Assembly: GCF_014199915.1 (NCBI RefSeq)
Contig: NZ_JACHOO010000001.1
Span: forward strand, 124,001 to 188,000
DNA from: Prosthecomicrobium pneumaticum
GTDB taxonomy: Bacteria; Pseudomonadota; Alphaproteobacteria; Rhizobiales; Kaistiaceae
Length of the DNA stretch: 64,000 bases
Direction: 5' to 3'
The position numbers were made by a program, and so were the translations under genes. Below, one piece after another: positions 36,927 through 50,062 of the stretch (within the stretch, counting starts at the first letter, position 1; every line of letters begins with the position of its first letter). A model generated the notes under the pieces. It saw nothing but the letters and a program-made list of their open reading frames with translations, did no database searches and had not been told where the DNA came from.

Positions 36927-38336
36927 TCAGACCGAGTAGTACATGTCGTATTCGACCGGATGCGGGGTGTGCTCGAAGCGGATGACCTCTTCCATCTTCA
37001 GCTCGATATAGGCGTCGATCATCGGCTTGGTGAAGACGCCGCCGGCGAGCAGGAACTGGTGGTCCTTCTCGAGCGAGGAGAGCGCCTCGCGCAGCGAACC
37101 GCACACCGTCGGGATCTTCTTCAGCTCCTTCGGGGGCAGGTCGTAGAGGTTCTTGTCCATCGCCGGGCCGGGATGGATCTTGTTCTGGATGCCGTCGAGA
37201 CCGGCCATCAGCATCGCCGAGAAGGCGAGGTAGGGGTTCGCGCCCGGATCGGGGAAGCGGACCTCGACGCGCTTCGCCTTCGGCGAGGTCGCGAAGGGGA
37301 TACGGCAGGAGGCCGAGCGGTTGCGCGCCGAATAGGCGAGCAGCACCGGCGCCTCATAGCCCGGGACGAGACGCTTGTAGGAGTTCGTCAGCGGGTTGGT
37401 GAAGGCGTTGAGCGCCTTGGCGTGCTTGATGATGCCGCCGATATAGTAGAGGCAGATCTCGGAGAGATCCGCATACTCCTTGCCGGCGAAGACCGGCTTG
37501 CCGTCCTTCCAGATCGACTGGTGGACGTGCATGCCCGAGCCGTTGTCGCCATAGATCGGCTTCGGCATGAAGGTCGCCGTCTTGCCGTAGGAATTGGCGA
37601 CGTTGTGGATCGCATATTTGTAGATCTGCAGGTGGTCGGCCATCGTCACCAGCGTGCCGAACTTCATGCCGAGCTCGTGCTGGGCGGAAGCGACCTCGTG
37701 GTGGTGCTTCTCGACGACGACACCCATCGAGGCCATCGCGGCGAGCATGTCGCCGCGCATGTCCTGCAGCGAGTCGATCGGCGGAACCGGGAAGTAGCCG
37801 CCCTTGATGCGGACGCGGTGGCCGAGATTGCCGCCCTCGATATCGGCGTCCGAATTGATCGGCAGCTCGATGTCGTTCAGCTTGAAGCCGGTGTTGTACG
37901 GGGTCGCGGCGAACTTGACGTCGTCGAACACGAAGAACTCGGCCTCGGGGCCGAAGAAGGCGGTGTCGCCGATGCCGGTCTGCTTCAGATAGGCTTCGGC
38001 CTTTTTGGCGATGCTGCGCGGATCGCGGTCATAGGCTTCGCCGCTGATCGGCTCGAGCACGTCGCAGACGATCGAGAGCGTGGTCTGCGCGAAGAACGGG
38101 TCGATCGTCGCGGTCGACGGGTCCGGCATCAGCAGCATGTCCGACTCGTTGATCGCCTTCCAGCCGGCGATCGACGAGCCGTCGAACATCGTCCCCTCGG
38201 CGAAGATCTCCTCGTCGATCATGGTGATGTCGAACGTGACGTGCTGCCACTTGCCGCGCGGATCCGTGAAGCGGAAATCGACATACTTCACGTCCTTTTC
38301 CTTGATCAGCGAAAGGACGTCCTTGGCGGTTGTCAT
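36927..38336 (-). CDS. glnA: Type I glutamine synthetase
   Basis: This dodecameric enzyme condenses glutamate, ammonia and ATP into glutamine, the main route of ammonia assimilation. The 469-residue length and the motifs are normal: [34 protein letters not shown] (metal ligands), [31 protein letters not shown] and [19 protein letters not shown]. Tyr398 in NLYDLPPKE is the adenylylation site, so activity should be controlled by GlnE. It follows glnB by 113 bases on the same strand. The shared sigma-54/NtrC control region lies upstream of glnB; a second promoter in the 113-base gap cannot be excluded. Confidence 0.98.
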   Translation of the reverse strand: MTTAKDVLSLIKEKDVKYVDFRFTDPRGKWQHVTFDITMIDEEIFAEGTMFDGSSIAGWKAINESDMLLMPDPSTATIDPFFAQTTLSIVCDVLEPISGEAYDRDPRSIAKKAEAYLKQTGIGDTAFFGPEAEFFVFDDVKFAATPYNTGFKLNDIELPINSDADIEGGNLGHRVRIKGGYFPVPPIDSLQDMRGDMLAAMASMGVVVEKHHHEVASAQHELGMKFGTLVTMADHLQIYKYAIHNVANSYGKTATFMPKPIYGDNGSGMHVHQSIWKDGKPVFAGKEYADLSEICLYYIGGIIKHAKALNAFTNPLTNSYKRLVPGYEAPVLLAYSARNRSASCRIPFATSPKAKRVEVRFPDPGANPYLAFSAMLMAGLDGIQNKIHPGPAMDKNLYDLPPKELKKIPTVCGSLREALSSLEKDHQFLLAGGVFTKPMIDAYIELKMEEVIRFEHTPHPVEYDMYYSV

Positions 38337-38450
38337 GTTTGCCCTCGTTGGCGTTGTTCGAAACCGATTCCGGATCGGAGGCTGGCCGGAGACCGGGAGG
38401 GGGAGAAGGGAGGCGCCGGCCGGATGCCGGCAGCATGCTTAGGCGAGGCG

Positions 38451-38840
<390 letters not shown>

Positions 38841-38852
38841 CTAGCCCCTGCT

Positions 38853-38868
38853 TGCAGGCTCCGTGCCA
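38853..38868 (-). promoter_or_regulatory. Sigma-54 (RpoN) promoter of glnB-glnA
   Basis: On the minus strand the sequence is TGGCACGGAGCCTGCA. The consensus is TGGCACG-N4-TTGCA. GG and GC are separated by exactly ten bases, and only one base of the -12 element differs. Transcription should start near 38842, about 50 bases ahead of glnB. Confidence 0.85.
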
Positions 38869-38972
38869 CCCGGCGCACCACGCGCCATCGCCGGAATATT
38901 GGGCTCTTTCATGCCGTTCGGCCGGGTCTGTGGGGATGAAACCGGGTCGAGGCCGCTTAGGCAATGGGCAAG

Positions 38973-38989
38973 TGCACATTCTTGGTGCA
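38973..38989 (-). promoter_or_regulatory. NtrC binding site (enhancer) of glnB-glnA
   Basis: The sequence TGCACATTCTTGGTGCA is an almost perfect match to the NtrC palindrome TGCACCATTTTGGTGCA, with identical outer half-sites. It lies about 113 bases upstream of the sigma-54 -24 element, the usual place for an activator that loops to the polymerase. It is also within 100 bases of the nnr start. Confidence 0.8.
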
Positions 38990-39074
38990 GATCGCCTGCC
39001 CGATGTGTGTTGCAAGCGGCCACCGGCTGGCGAAACTCCCGGCAGAGACCGCCGCGGCCACAGACGGGGACGTG

Positions 39075-40547
39075 ATGATCGAGCTGCTCACGCCGACCGA
39101 GATGGCCGAGGCCGATCGGCTGGCGATCGCCGCCGGCACGCCGGGCCGCCGGCTGATGGACCGCGCCGGGCGGGCCGTCGCCGACGTGGTGGCGCGCCGG
39201 CCGCTCGGCACCCGCGTCGCGGTCGTCTGCGGCCCGGGCAACAATGGCGGCGATGGCTTCGTCGCGGCGCGCATCCTCGCCGAGCGCGGCTATCCGGTGA
39301 CGCTCGCGCTGCTCGGCGCCGCCGAGCGGCTGAAAGGCGATGCGGCGGAGGCTGCGGCGCTGTGGCGCGGGGCTGTGCTCGCGCCCGAGGCGCTCGATCT
39401 CGCCGGTGCCGGGGTGATCGTCGACGCGCTGTTCGGCGCCGGGCTCGACCGGCCGCTCGAAGGCGCGGCGGCGGCGCTCGTCGACCGGATCAATGCGGCC
39501 TCCGCCGAGGTGATCGCCGTCGACCTGCCGAGCGGCGTTTCGGGCGCCACCGGGGCGGTGCTCGGCACCGCCGTCGAGGCGGAGGAGACGGTGACCTTCT
39601 TCCGCATGAAGCCCGGCCATGTGCTCGCGCCCGGCCGGTTTCTCTGCGGCCGCGTCCGGCTCGCCGACATCGGCATCCCCGAACGCGTCCTCGCCGCGAT
39701 CGCGCCGCGCGCCACGCTCGACCGGCCGGAACTGTGGCGCGCCGCGCTCGCGCGGCCGTCGCGCACCGGCCACAAATATGACCGCGGCCATGCCGTCGTC
39801 GTCTCCGGCCCGATGACCCGCACCGGGGCGGCCCGGCTCGCCGCCCGTGCGGCGCTGCGCGCCGGCGCCGGCCTCGTCACCGTCGCCTCGCCGCCCGACG
39901 CGCTCGCCGTCAATGCGGCGCATCTGACGGCGATCATGCTGCGCCGGATGGAGGGCGCGGGCGGCCTCGCCGACCTGCTCGCCGATGCCCGGCTCAATGC
40001 GGTGGTGCTCGGCCCGGCGCTCGGCGTCGGGGAGGGGACGGCGGCACTCGTCGAGGCCGCGCTCGCCGCCCCGGCCGCCGTGGTGATCGACGCCGACGGG
40101 CTGACGAGCTTCGCCGCCACGCCGCAGCGGCTCTTAGACGCGATCCGCCGGCGGGAGGCGCCGGTCGTGCTGACGCCGCACGACGGCGAGTTCGCCCGGC
40201 TGTTTCCCGATCTCGCCGACGCACCCGGCAAGCTCGAGCGCGCCCGCGCCGCCGCCGCCCGTTCGGGCGCCGTCCTCGTGCTCAAGGGACCCGACACGGT
40301 GATCGCCGCGCCCGACGGCCGCGCCGCGATCGCCGACAATGCGCCGGCCGATCTCGCCACCGCCGGATCGGGCGACGTGCTCGCCGGTCTGGTCGGCGGA
40401 TTGCTCGCCCGCCGGCTCGCTGCCTTCGAGGCGGCGGCCGCCGGCGTGTGGCTGCACGGCGAGGCGGGGAGGGCCGCTGGCATCGGTTTGATCGCCGAAG
40501 ACCTGCCGGAAGCGCTCCCGCGGGTGCTGAGCGGGCTTTTTGATTGA
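39075..40547 (+). CDS. nnr: Bifunctional NAD(P)H-hydrate epimerase / dehydratase
   Basis: This 490-residue enzyme repairs damaged NADH and NADPH: the N-terminal domain interconverts R and S hydrates, and the C-terminal domain dehydrates the S form using ADP. The epimerase (about residues 1-205) shows LMDRAGRAVADVV, VCGPGNNGGDGFVAARIL, IVDALFGAGLDRPL and VDLPSGVSG. The dehydratase (about 220-490) shows GHKYDRGHAVVVSG, RAGAGLVTVASP, VLTPHDGEFARLF and ATAGSGDVLAGLVGGLLA. The start at 39075 has GGGGA upstream; an ATG at 38964 would place the NtrC site inside the gene. It is divergent from glnB. The conserved glnB-nnr arrangement occurs in rhizobia. Confidence 0.96.
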   Translation: MIELLTPTEMAEADRLAIAAGTPGRRLMDRAGRAVADVVARRPLGTRVAVVCGPGNNGGDGFVAARILAERGYPVTLALLGAAERLKGDAAEAAALWRGAVLAPEALDLAGAGVIVDALFGAGLDRPLEGAAAALVDRINAASAEVIAVDLPSGVSGATGAVLGTAVEAEETVTFFRMKPGHVLAPGRFLCGRVRLADIGIPERVLAAIAPRATLDRPELWRAALARPSRTGHKYDRGHAVVVSGPMTRTGAARLAARAALRAGAGLVTVASPPDALAVNAAHLTAIMLRRMEGAGGLADLLADARLNAVVLGPALGVGEGTAALVEAALAAPAAVVIDADGLTSFAATPQRLLDAIRRREAPVVLTPHDGEFARLFPDLADAPGKLERARAAAARSGAVLVLKGPDTVIAAPDGRAAIADNAPADLATAGSGDVLAGLVGGLLARRLAAFEAAAAGVWLHGEAGRAAGIGLIAEDLPEALPRVLSGLFD

Positions 40548-40607
40548 CCCTGCGCGCGCGGGTGTTATAGAGCGCGGCCTTGACTCCTGCCCCGCCGGGC
40601 GGCGTCG

Positions 40608-40692
40608 GCGGGCGTGGCGGAACTGGTAGACGCGCTGGATTTAGGTTCCAGTGGCGAAAGTCGTGGGGGTTCAAGTCCCTCCGCCCGCACCA
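40608..40692 (+). tRNA. tRNA-Leu (anticodon UAG)
   Basis: An 85-base tRNA with acceptor stem GCGGGCG / CGCCCGC, discriminator A and an encoded CCA. The anticodon stem CTGGA / TCCAG holds the loop TTTAGGT, giving anticodon TAG (reads CUA and CUN codons). A long variable arm, as expected for a class II leucine tRNA, lies between the anticodon stem and the T-arm (GGGGGTTCAAGTCCCT). It lies between nnr and tig. Confidence 0.97.
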
Positions 40693-40742
40693 GACCGGGA
40701 CGCTCCTTCGGCAGGCGAATACGAGAAACGGACAAGACGACC

Positions 40743-42095
40743 ATGCAGGTGACCGAGACCCTCACCGAGGGCCTGAAGCGCAAACTCGAGATCGTCGTTC
40801 CGGCGAGCGAGCTCGACAGCCGGCTCTCGGCCCGTCTGGAAGATCTGAAGGGCCGTGTGCGCCTGAACGGCTTCCGTCCCGGCAAGGTGCCCGTCGCGCA
40901 TCTGCGCCGTCTCTACGGCAAGGCGACGATGGCCGAGATCGTCCAGGAACTGCTGAACGAGAACGCCCGCAAGACGCTCGAGGAGCGTGGCGAGCGCGCC
41001 GCCCTCCAGCCGAGTTTCGACCTGCCCGAGGACGAGGGCGAGGCGAACGAGATCCTGACCGGCAAGAAGGATCTCGCCTACACGATGAGTTACGAGGTGC
41101 TGCCGAAATTCGCCCTCGGCGATTTCCGCGGCATCAAGATCGAGCGGCCGATCGTCGACGTGACCGAGGCCGAAGTCGACGAGCGGCTGCAGCAGCTCGC
41201 CAAGGACTCCCGCCCCTATGAGGCGAAGGAGGGCGCGGCGGAAGACGGCGACCGGCTGACCATCTCCTATCTCGGCAAGATCGACGGCGAGCCCTTCGAG
41301 GGCGGCGCGGACGAGAACGCCTTCGTCGTCATCGGCTCCGGCCGCTTCATCCCCGGCTTCGAGGAGCAGCTGCTCGGTGCGACGGCGGGCGAGGAGCGTG
41401 TGCTCTCGGTGACCTTCCCCGAGAATTACGGCGCCGCCAATCTCGCCGGCAAGGCCGCCACCTTCGACGTCACGGTGAAGGAAGTCGCCTCGCCCAAGGA
41501 TGCCGAGATCGACGAGGAATTCGCCAAGCGCTTCGGCATCGAATCGCTCGACAAGCTGAAAGAGGCGCTGCGCGACCAGCTCGTCTCGCAGTTCGGCGCC
41601 GCGACGCGCCAGAAGGTGAAGCGCCAGCTGCTCGACGCGCTCGACGAGAAGCACCAGTTCGAACTGCCGCCGACCATGGTCGAGCAGGAGTTCAACAACA
41701 TCTGGGGCCAGGTCGAGCAGGACATGCAGCGCTCCGGCCGCAGCTTCGAGGACGAGAACACCACCGAGGAGACGGCGAAGGCCGACTACCGCAAGATCGC
41801 CGAGCGGCGTGTCCGCCTCGGCCTCGTGCTCTCCGAGATCGGCGAGCAGGCGAAGGTCCAGGTCACCGACGAGGAGGTGCAGCGCGCCCTCGTCGACCGG
41901 ATCCGCCAGTTCCCCGGCCAGGAGCAGCAGGTCTACGAGTTCTACAAGAACAATCCGGACGCCCTCGCCAGCCTGCGCGCGCCGATCTTCGAAGAGAAGG
42001 TCGTCGACTATCTGCTCGAGCTCGCCGACGTCACCGACAAGACGGTGTCGAAGGACGAGCTGCTCGCCGAGGACGAGGACGAGAAGGCCGCCTGA
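40743..42095 (+). CDS. tig: Trigger factor
   Basis: The ribosome-bound chaperone and peptidyl-prolyl isomerase, 450 residues. The ribosome-binding domain holds the signature GFRPGKVP at residues 43-50. The FKBP-type isomerase domain (about 150-245) shows GDRLTISYLGKIDGEPFEGG and FIPGFEEQLLGATAGEERVLSVTFPENY. The C-terminal chaperone arms follow, ending in a Glu/Asp-rich tail. I took the ATG at 40743; an upstream open frame overlaps the tRNA gene and is not coding. As in many alphaproteobacteria the gene precedes clpP and clpX. A GC-rich hairpin terminates it. Confidence 0.97.
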   Translation: MQVTETLTEGLKRKLEIVVPASELDSRLSARLEDLKGRVRLNGFRPGKVPVAHLRRLYGKATMAEIVQELLNENARKTLEERGERAALQPSFDLPEDEGEANEILTGKKDLAYTMSYEVLPKFALGDFRGIKIERPIVDVTEAEVDERLQQLAKDSRPYEAKEGAAEDGDRLTISYLGKIDGEPFEGGADENAFVVIGSGRFIPGFEEQLLGATAGEERVLSVTFPENYGAANLAGKAATFDVTVKEVASPKDAEIDEEFAKRFGIESLDKLKEALRDQLVSQFGAATRQKVKRQLLDALDEKHQFELPPTMVEQEFNNIWGQVEQDMQRSGRSFEDENTTEETAKADYRKIAERRVRLGLVLSEIGEQAKVQVTDEEVQRALVDRIRQFPGQEQQVYEFYKNNPDALASLRAPIFEEKVVDYLLELADVTDKTVSKDELLAEDEDEKAA

Positions 42096-42122
42096 GCGGC
42101 CCGATCGCACGGCGGAATTTGA

Positions 42123-42148
42123 CGGGGCGGTCCGGTCGGGCCGCCCCG
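42123..42148 (+). terminator. Terminator hairpin after tig
   Basis: Stem CGGGGCGGTCC / GGGCCGCCCCG (one G-T pair) around a GGTC loop, 28 bases after the tig stop, followed by CTTCCGTT. Confidence 0.65.
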
Positions 42149-42172
42149 CTTCCGTTCCGGGATCCGTCGGCT

Positions 42173-42201
42173 CTTCCGTCCGCCGGTCCGCTACCCTATG
42201 T
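42173..42201 (+). promoter_or_regulatory. Candidate RpoH (heat-shock) promoter of clpP
   Basis: CTTC at 42173 and CCTATGT at 42195-42201, separated by 18 bases. The alphaproteobacterial RpoH consensus is CTTG-N17/18-CYTATnT, so one base of the -35 differs. The clpP start lies 85 bases downstream of the -10. Known families predict RpoH control of clpP. Confidence 0.35.
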
Positions 42202-42285
42202 ATGGCCGGCGCAGGCCCGGAATCGGTTGCTTCCGAGTGAGGTCGCCCGGGCCTGCGGAGTTTTTGGCGACGCCGAAGGACGATC

Positions 42286-42924
42286 ATGAAGGATCCAGTC
42301 GACCTCTACATGAACACGCTCGTGCCGATGGTCGTCGAGCAGACCAATCGCGGCGAACGGGCTTTCGATATCTATTCGCGACTCCTCAAAGAGCGCGTGA
42401 TCTTCGTCACCGGTCCGGTCGAGGACTACATGGCGACGCTGATCACCGCGCAGCTCCTGTTCCTCGAGGCGGAGAACCCGAAGAAGGAGATCGCGATGTA
42501 CATCAACTCGCCGGGCGGCGTGGTGTCGTCGGGCCTCGCGATCTACGACACGATGCAGTTCATCAAGCCGGCGGTGTCGACGCTGTGCATCGGCCAGGCC
42601 GCCTCGATGGGCTCGCTTCTGCTGACCGCCGGCCAGAAGGGCATGCGCTTCGCGCTCCCCAACGCCCGCGTCATGGTGCATCAGCCCTCGGGCGGCTATC
42701 AGGGCCAGGTGACGGACATCCTCATCCACGCCCGCGAGGTCGAGAGCCTGAAGCGGCGGCTGAACGAGATCTATGTCCAGCACACCGGCCAGGATTACGA
42801 GACGATCGAGAACGCCCTCGAGCGCGACAATTTCATGGTGGCGGACAAGGCGGTCGAGTTCGGACTGATCGACGCAGTGCTCACCACCCGCGAGGCGCTC
42901 GAGACCGCCACCAAGAAGGACTGA
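42286..42924 (+). CDS. clpP: ATP-dependent Clp protease proteolytic subunit
   Basis: A 212-residue serine peptidase that forms two stacked heptamers and degrades proteins fed by ClpX or ClpA. The catalytic triad is Ser107 ([13 protein letters not shown]), His132 (MVHQPSGG) and Asp181 (LERDNFM). The N-terminal axial-loop and hydrophobic pocket residues are standard. It begins 190 bases after tig and precedes clpX by 261 bases. That gap is longer than in a tight operon, so clpX may have its own promoter; TTAA-N7-TTGA at 43015 is the only motif-like element I noticed there, and it is weak. Confidence 0.98.
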   Translation: MKDPVDLYMNTLVPMVVEQTNRGERAFDIYSRLLKERVIFVTGPVEDYMATLITAQLLFLEAENPKKEIAMYINSPGGVVSSGLAIYDTMQFIKPAVSTLCIGQAASMGSLLLTAGQKGMRFALPNARVMVHQPSGGYQGQVTDILIHAREVESLKRRLNEIYVQHTGQDYETIENALERDNFMVADKAVEFGLIDAVLTTREALETATKKD

Positions 42925-43185
42925 GCCGCCGCATCGCGGCCACACAGACGGAACTTCGGCCCCGTTCCGTCGACGAACAGCCGGTTGCGGACTGGTCCGC
43001 AACTGTTTGCGCGATTAAGTATCTCTTGAACACGGGCCGGATGGCGTGTTTGGATCGCAGGGTCCGATCGCGTCCGTCGGACGAGGCGAGACGGCCCGGC
43101 GAGCGGGCCGCCGGTCGACGAGCCCGACCGGAGCCCCAGGACAAGCCGTCCGGATATCGCATCCGATCGGCAGCGAGGTAATTGG

Positions 43186-44454
<1,269 letters not shown>

Positions 44455-44483
44455 TCGCGTCGGCAGCGACGAAACGACCGGAA

Positions 44484-44503
44484 CGGCGGGCCTCGGCCCG
44501 CCG
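44484..44503 (+). terminator. Terminator hairpin after clpX
   Basis: Stem CGGCGGGC / GCCCGCCG with a CTCG loop, 29 bases after the clpX stop, followed by CTTCGTTTT. Confidence 0.75.
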
Positions 44504-44530
44504 CTTCGTTTTGGAGGCGCCGTCACCCTC

Positions 44531-44650
44531 CGTCATTCCCGGCGGAGGCCGGCCCGGCAAGACGCGCTCCCCGTCATTGCCGCGGAGGCGGGAATCCATG
44601 CCACGGAGGCCGGTTCGGCGTGACGGATCCCCGCCTTCGCGAGGATGACG
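44531..44650. repeat. REP-like palindromic element between clpX and sdhE
   Basis: An intergenic element of the common proteobacterial type built on CGTCATTCCCGC-GAAGGCGGGAAT. One half-copy starts at 44531. A hairpin then spans 44572-44650, its left arm beginning CGTCATTGCCGCGGAGGCGG and its right arm running CCCCGCCTTCGCGAGGATGACG in complementary order. Together with the clpX terminator it fills most of the 307 bases between clpX and sdhE. Confidence 0.75.
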
Positions 44651-44761
44651 GATGACGAAGCCGCATCGACGAAGAAACGGCCCGTCCGCCCGGTGCCGAT
44701 GGCTGACATCCCCCTTCGGGAGCGCTATATCCCGCTCCCATTCCCCGACGAGGACGAGACG

Positions 44762-45048
44762 ATGAGCGGAACGGAGCGGTCGAGCGAAGGCCTCGACCTT
44801 CGCAGGCGACGGATCCTGTTCCGGTCCTGGCATCGCGGCATGCGCGAGACGGACCTCCTGCTCGGCCGCTTCGCCGACGCTCATGTCGCCGATCTCTCCG
44901 AGGCCGAGCTCGACGGTTTCGAGGCGCTGATGGAGGCGCCCGACGACCGGCTCTACAAATGGCTGGTCGGAACCGAAGCCGCGCCCGCCGATTTCGACAC
45001 GGCGCTGTTCCGCCGCGTCCTCGCCTTCCACCAGCTCCGCGCGACCTC

Positions 45049-45052
<4 letters not shown>
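44762..45052 (+). CDS. sdhE: FAD assembly factor SdhE (succinate dehydrogenase assembly factor 2)
   Basis: A 96-residue cytosolic factor that promotes covalent attachment of FAD to SdhA and related flavoproteins. The family motif RGxxE is present as RGMRE at residues 25-29, within ILFRSWHRGMRETDLLLGRF. The second half is helical (DLSEAELDGFEALMEAPDDRLYKWL), as expected. I used the ATG at 44762; a start at 44645 or 44699 would add up to 39 residues with no family support. Its stop overlaps the mfd start (ATGA), which is a conserved arrangement in Hyphomicrobiales. Confidence 0.94.
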
Positions 45053-48552
<3,500 letters not shown>

Positions 48553-48634
48553 GGGCCGCCCGCGCGCCGGCGCGGAGCCTCCTGGATCAAGTCCCGCCCG
48601 AGGGGGAAGGCGGTCCGGACGCGGGCTACCGCTG

Positions 48635-50062
48635 CTATCGCGCCGGCTCGGCGCCCGCCTTCGCCGGCACGGGGCGGGGCGTCGTCGCGGCGCGCGCCGC
48701 CGGCCGGGCGAGTTCCGCCATCCGGTCGCCACGCCGTTCGGCGGCCGTCCGCGCGACGGCGGCCGGTTCCGGCACACCGCCGGTCAGCCGGAACGTCTCG
48801 CCGCCCGCGTCGACCGCCACCGGACCGGCCGGCACGAAGCCGTCGGCGAGCACTTCCGCTCCGCCCGGGCCGACCGGCTCGGCGACCGCGGCGCCGCGCA
48901 GGTAGAGCCGCGCCCCGCTGGCGGTCCGGGCGATCCGCGTCTCGGCGAGCACCGGGCCGCCTTCGCCCGCCGCCGCGATCGGCCCGACCGGCAGCGCCGC
49001 GGGCCGCGCCTCGATGCGGCGGCGGGCGACGAGTGTCGCCTCGGCCGGTGCCGAGACGTCGATCAGCCGACCCGCCGTATCCCCCAAGGGCCGCGCCGCG
49101 CCGCCGCCGTCGCGGTGGAGCGCGAGCCAGGCCCGCGGCGGCGTCGCGACCCGGGCGGCGAGCGCCGGCACGACGAGGGCGGGCGCGAGCACGATGTCGG
49201 GCGCCACCGCGCCGATATGGGCGGCGAGGCCGGCCATGTCGCGGCAATGATGGAGATGTAGCGTGCCGCCGGAGAGCAGCCAGGGCACCAGCGCCGCGCC
49301 GATCCCGGCGACGCCGGACAGGGCATAGGGCGACAGGAGCGTCGTGCCCGGACCGATCCGTGCCTCGAGCATCGGCCCGGCGGCCGTCGCGATCCACTGA
49401 TTGGCGCTGCGCCGATGGAGCGCCGGCTGCTCCGCACCGTCTTCGGCGCCGAAGGTCAGCGTCGCGGCGTGGTCGGCAGGATTGTCGGCCCGTGCGACCC
49501 GGCCCGGCACGGCCCCGCCGCCGAAGCGCAGCATGGTGCCGAGATCGAGCACGCCGTCGGAAAGGCCGGGCCCGAAGCCGAACACGAAGCGCAGGCCCGG
49601 CACGTCGGCCGCCGCCGCCCGCGCCGTGTCGGCGAGCCCCAGCGCCTCGACACGGCGATGGCTGACGAGCGCGCTCGGGCGGATCCGGGCGAGCTGTGCC
49701 GCCGTCTCCTCGGCGCTCGAAAGAAGCGGCAGGGGCGCGGCGATCAGCCCGGCCCGGAACACCGCGAGGAGCGTCACCACCGTGTCGACCGTCGGTGGCG
49801 CGTGCAGCGCGACGACGGCGTCGGGGAGGAGGCCGATCATCTGGAAGAAGCCGGCGAGCGCGTCGACCCGCGCATCGAGCGCGCGCCAGGACAGGCGCTC
49901 CGGCGGCAGGTCGTTCCAGGCGGCGCGCTCGGGGTCGTCGGCGAGGGCGAGGGCATCGGGATGCGCCGCCGCCTGCTTGGCGAGCAGGCGATCGAGCGTC
50001 GCCGTGCCGGAAAGGCCGGCCGCCGCGTGCCGCGCCAGCCGGGCCGGGTCGGCGGCGATCAC
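48635..50062 (-). CDS. Degenerate adenylate-forming (AMP-binding) family protein
   Basis: A 475-residue protein that resembles the N-terminal domain of acyl-CoA synthetases (LDRLLAKQAAAHPDALALADD, LSWRALDARVDALAGFFQMIGLLPDAVVALHAPPTVDTVVTLLAVFRAGLIAAPLPLL). The core ATP-binding loop, normally TSGTTG-like, is replaced by TFGAEDGAEQPALHRRSANQ, and the usual YGxTE and TGD motifs cannot be found. The C-terminal lid with its catalytic Lys is also missing. So the fold may persist but activity is doubtful. The GTG start overlaps the stop of the solute-binding protein gene (GTGA), which suggests the two proteins are made together. Function unknown. Confidence 0.72.
   Translation of the reverse strand: MIAADPARLARHAAAGLSGTATLDRLLAKQAAAHPDALALADDPERAAWNDLPPERLSWRALDARVDALAGFFQMIGLLPDAVVALHAPPTVDTVVTLLAVFRAGLIAAPLPLLSSAEETAAQLARIRPSALVSHRRVEALGLADTARAAAADVPGLRFVFGFGPGLSDGVLDLGTMLRFGGGAVPGRVARADNPADHAATLTFGAEDGAEQPALHRRSANQWIATAAGPMLEARIGPGTTLLSPYALSGVAGIGAALVPWLLSGGTLHLHHCRDMAGLAAHIGAVAPDIVLAPALVVPALAARVATPPRAWLALHRDGGGAARPLGDTAGRLIDVSAPAEATLVARRRIEARPAALPVGPIAAAGEGGPVLAETRIARTASGARLYLRGAAVAEPVGPGGAEVLADGFVPAGPVAVDAGGETFRLTGGVPEPAAVARTAAERRGDRMAELARPAARAATTPRPVPAKAGAEPAR

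Noticed and set aside
43015-43029. Possible CtrA box TTAA-N7-TTGA before clpX
   Set aside because: Two deviations from consensus and no supporting context; kept only as a note under clpP.
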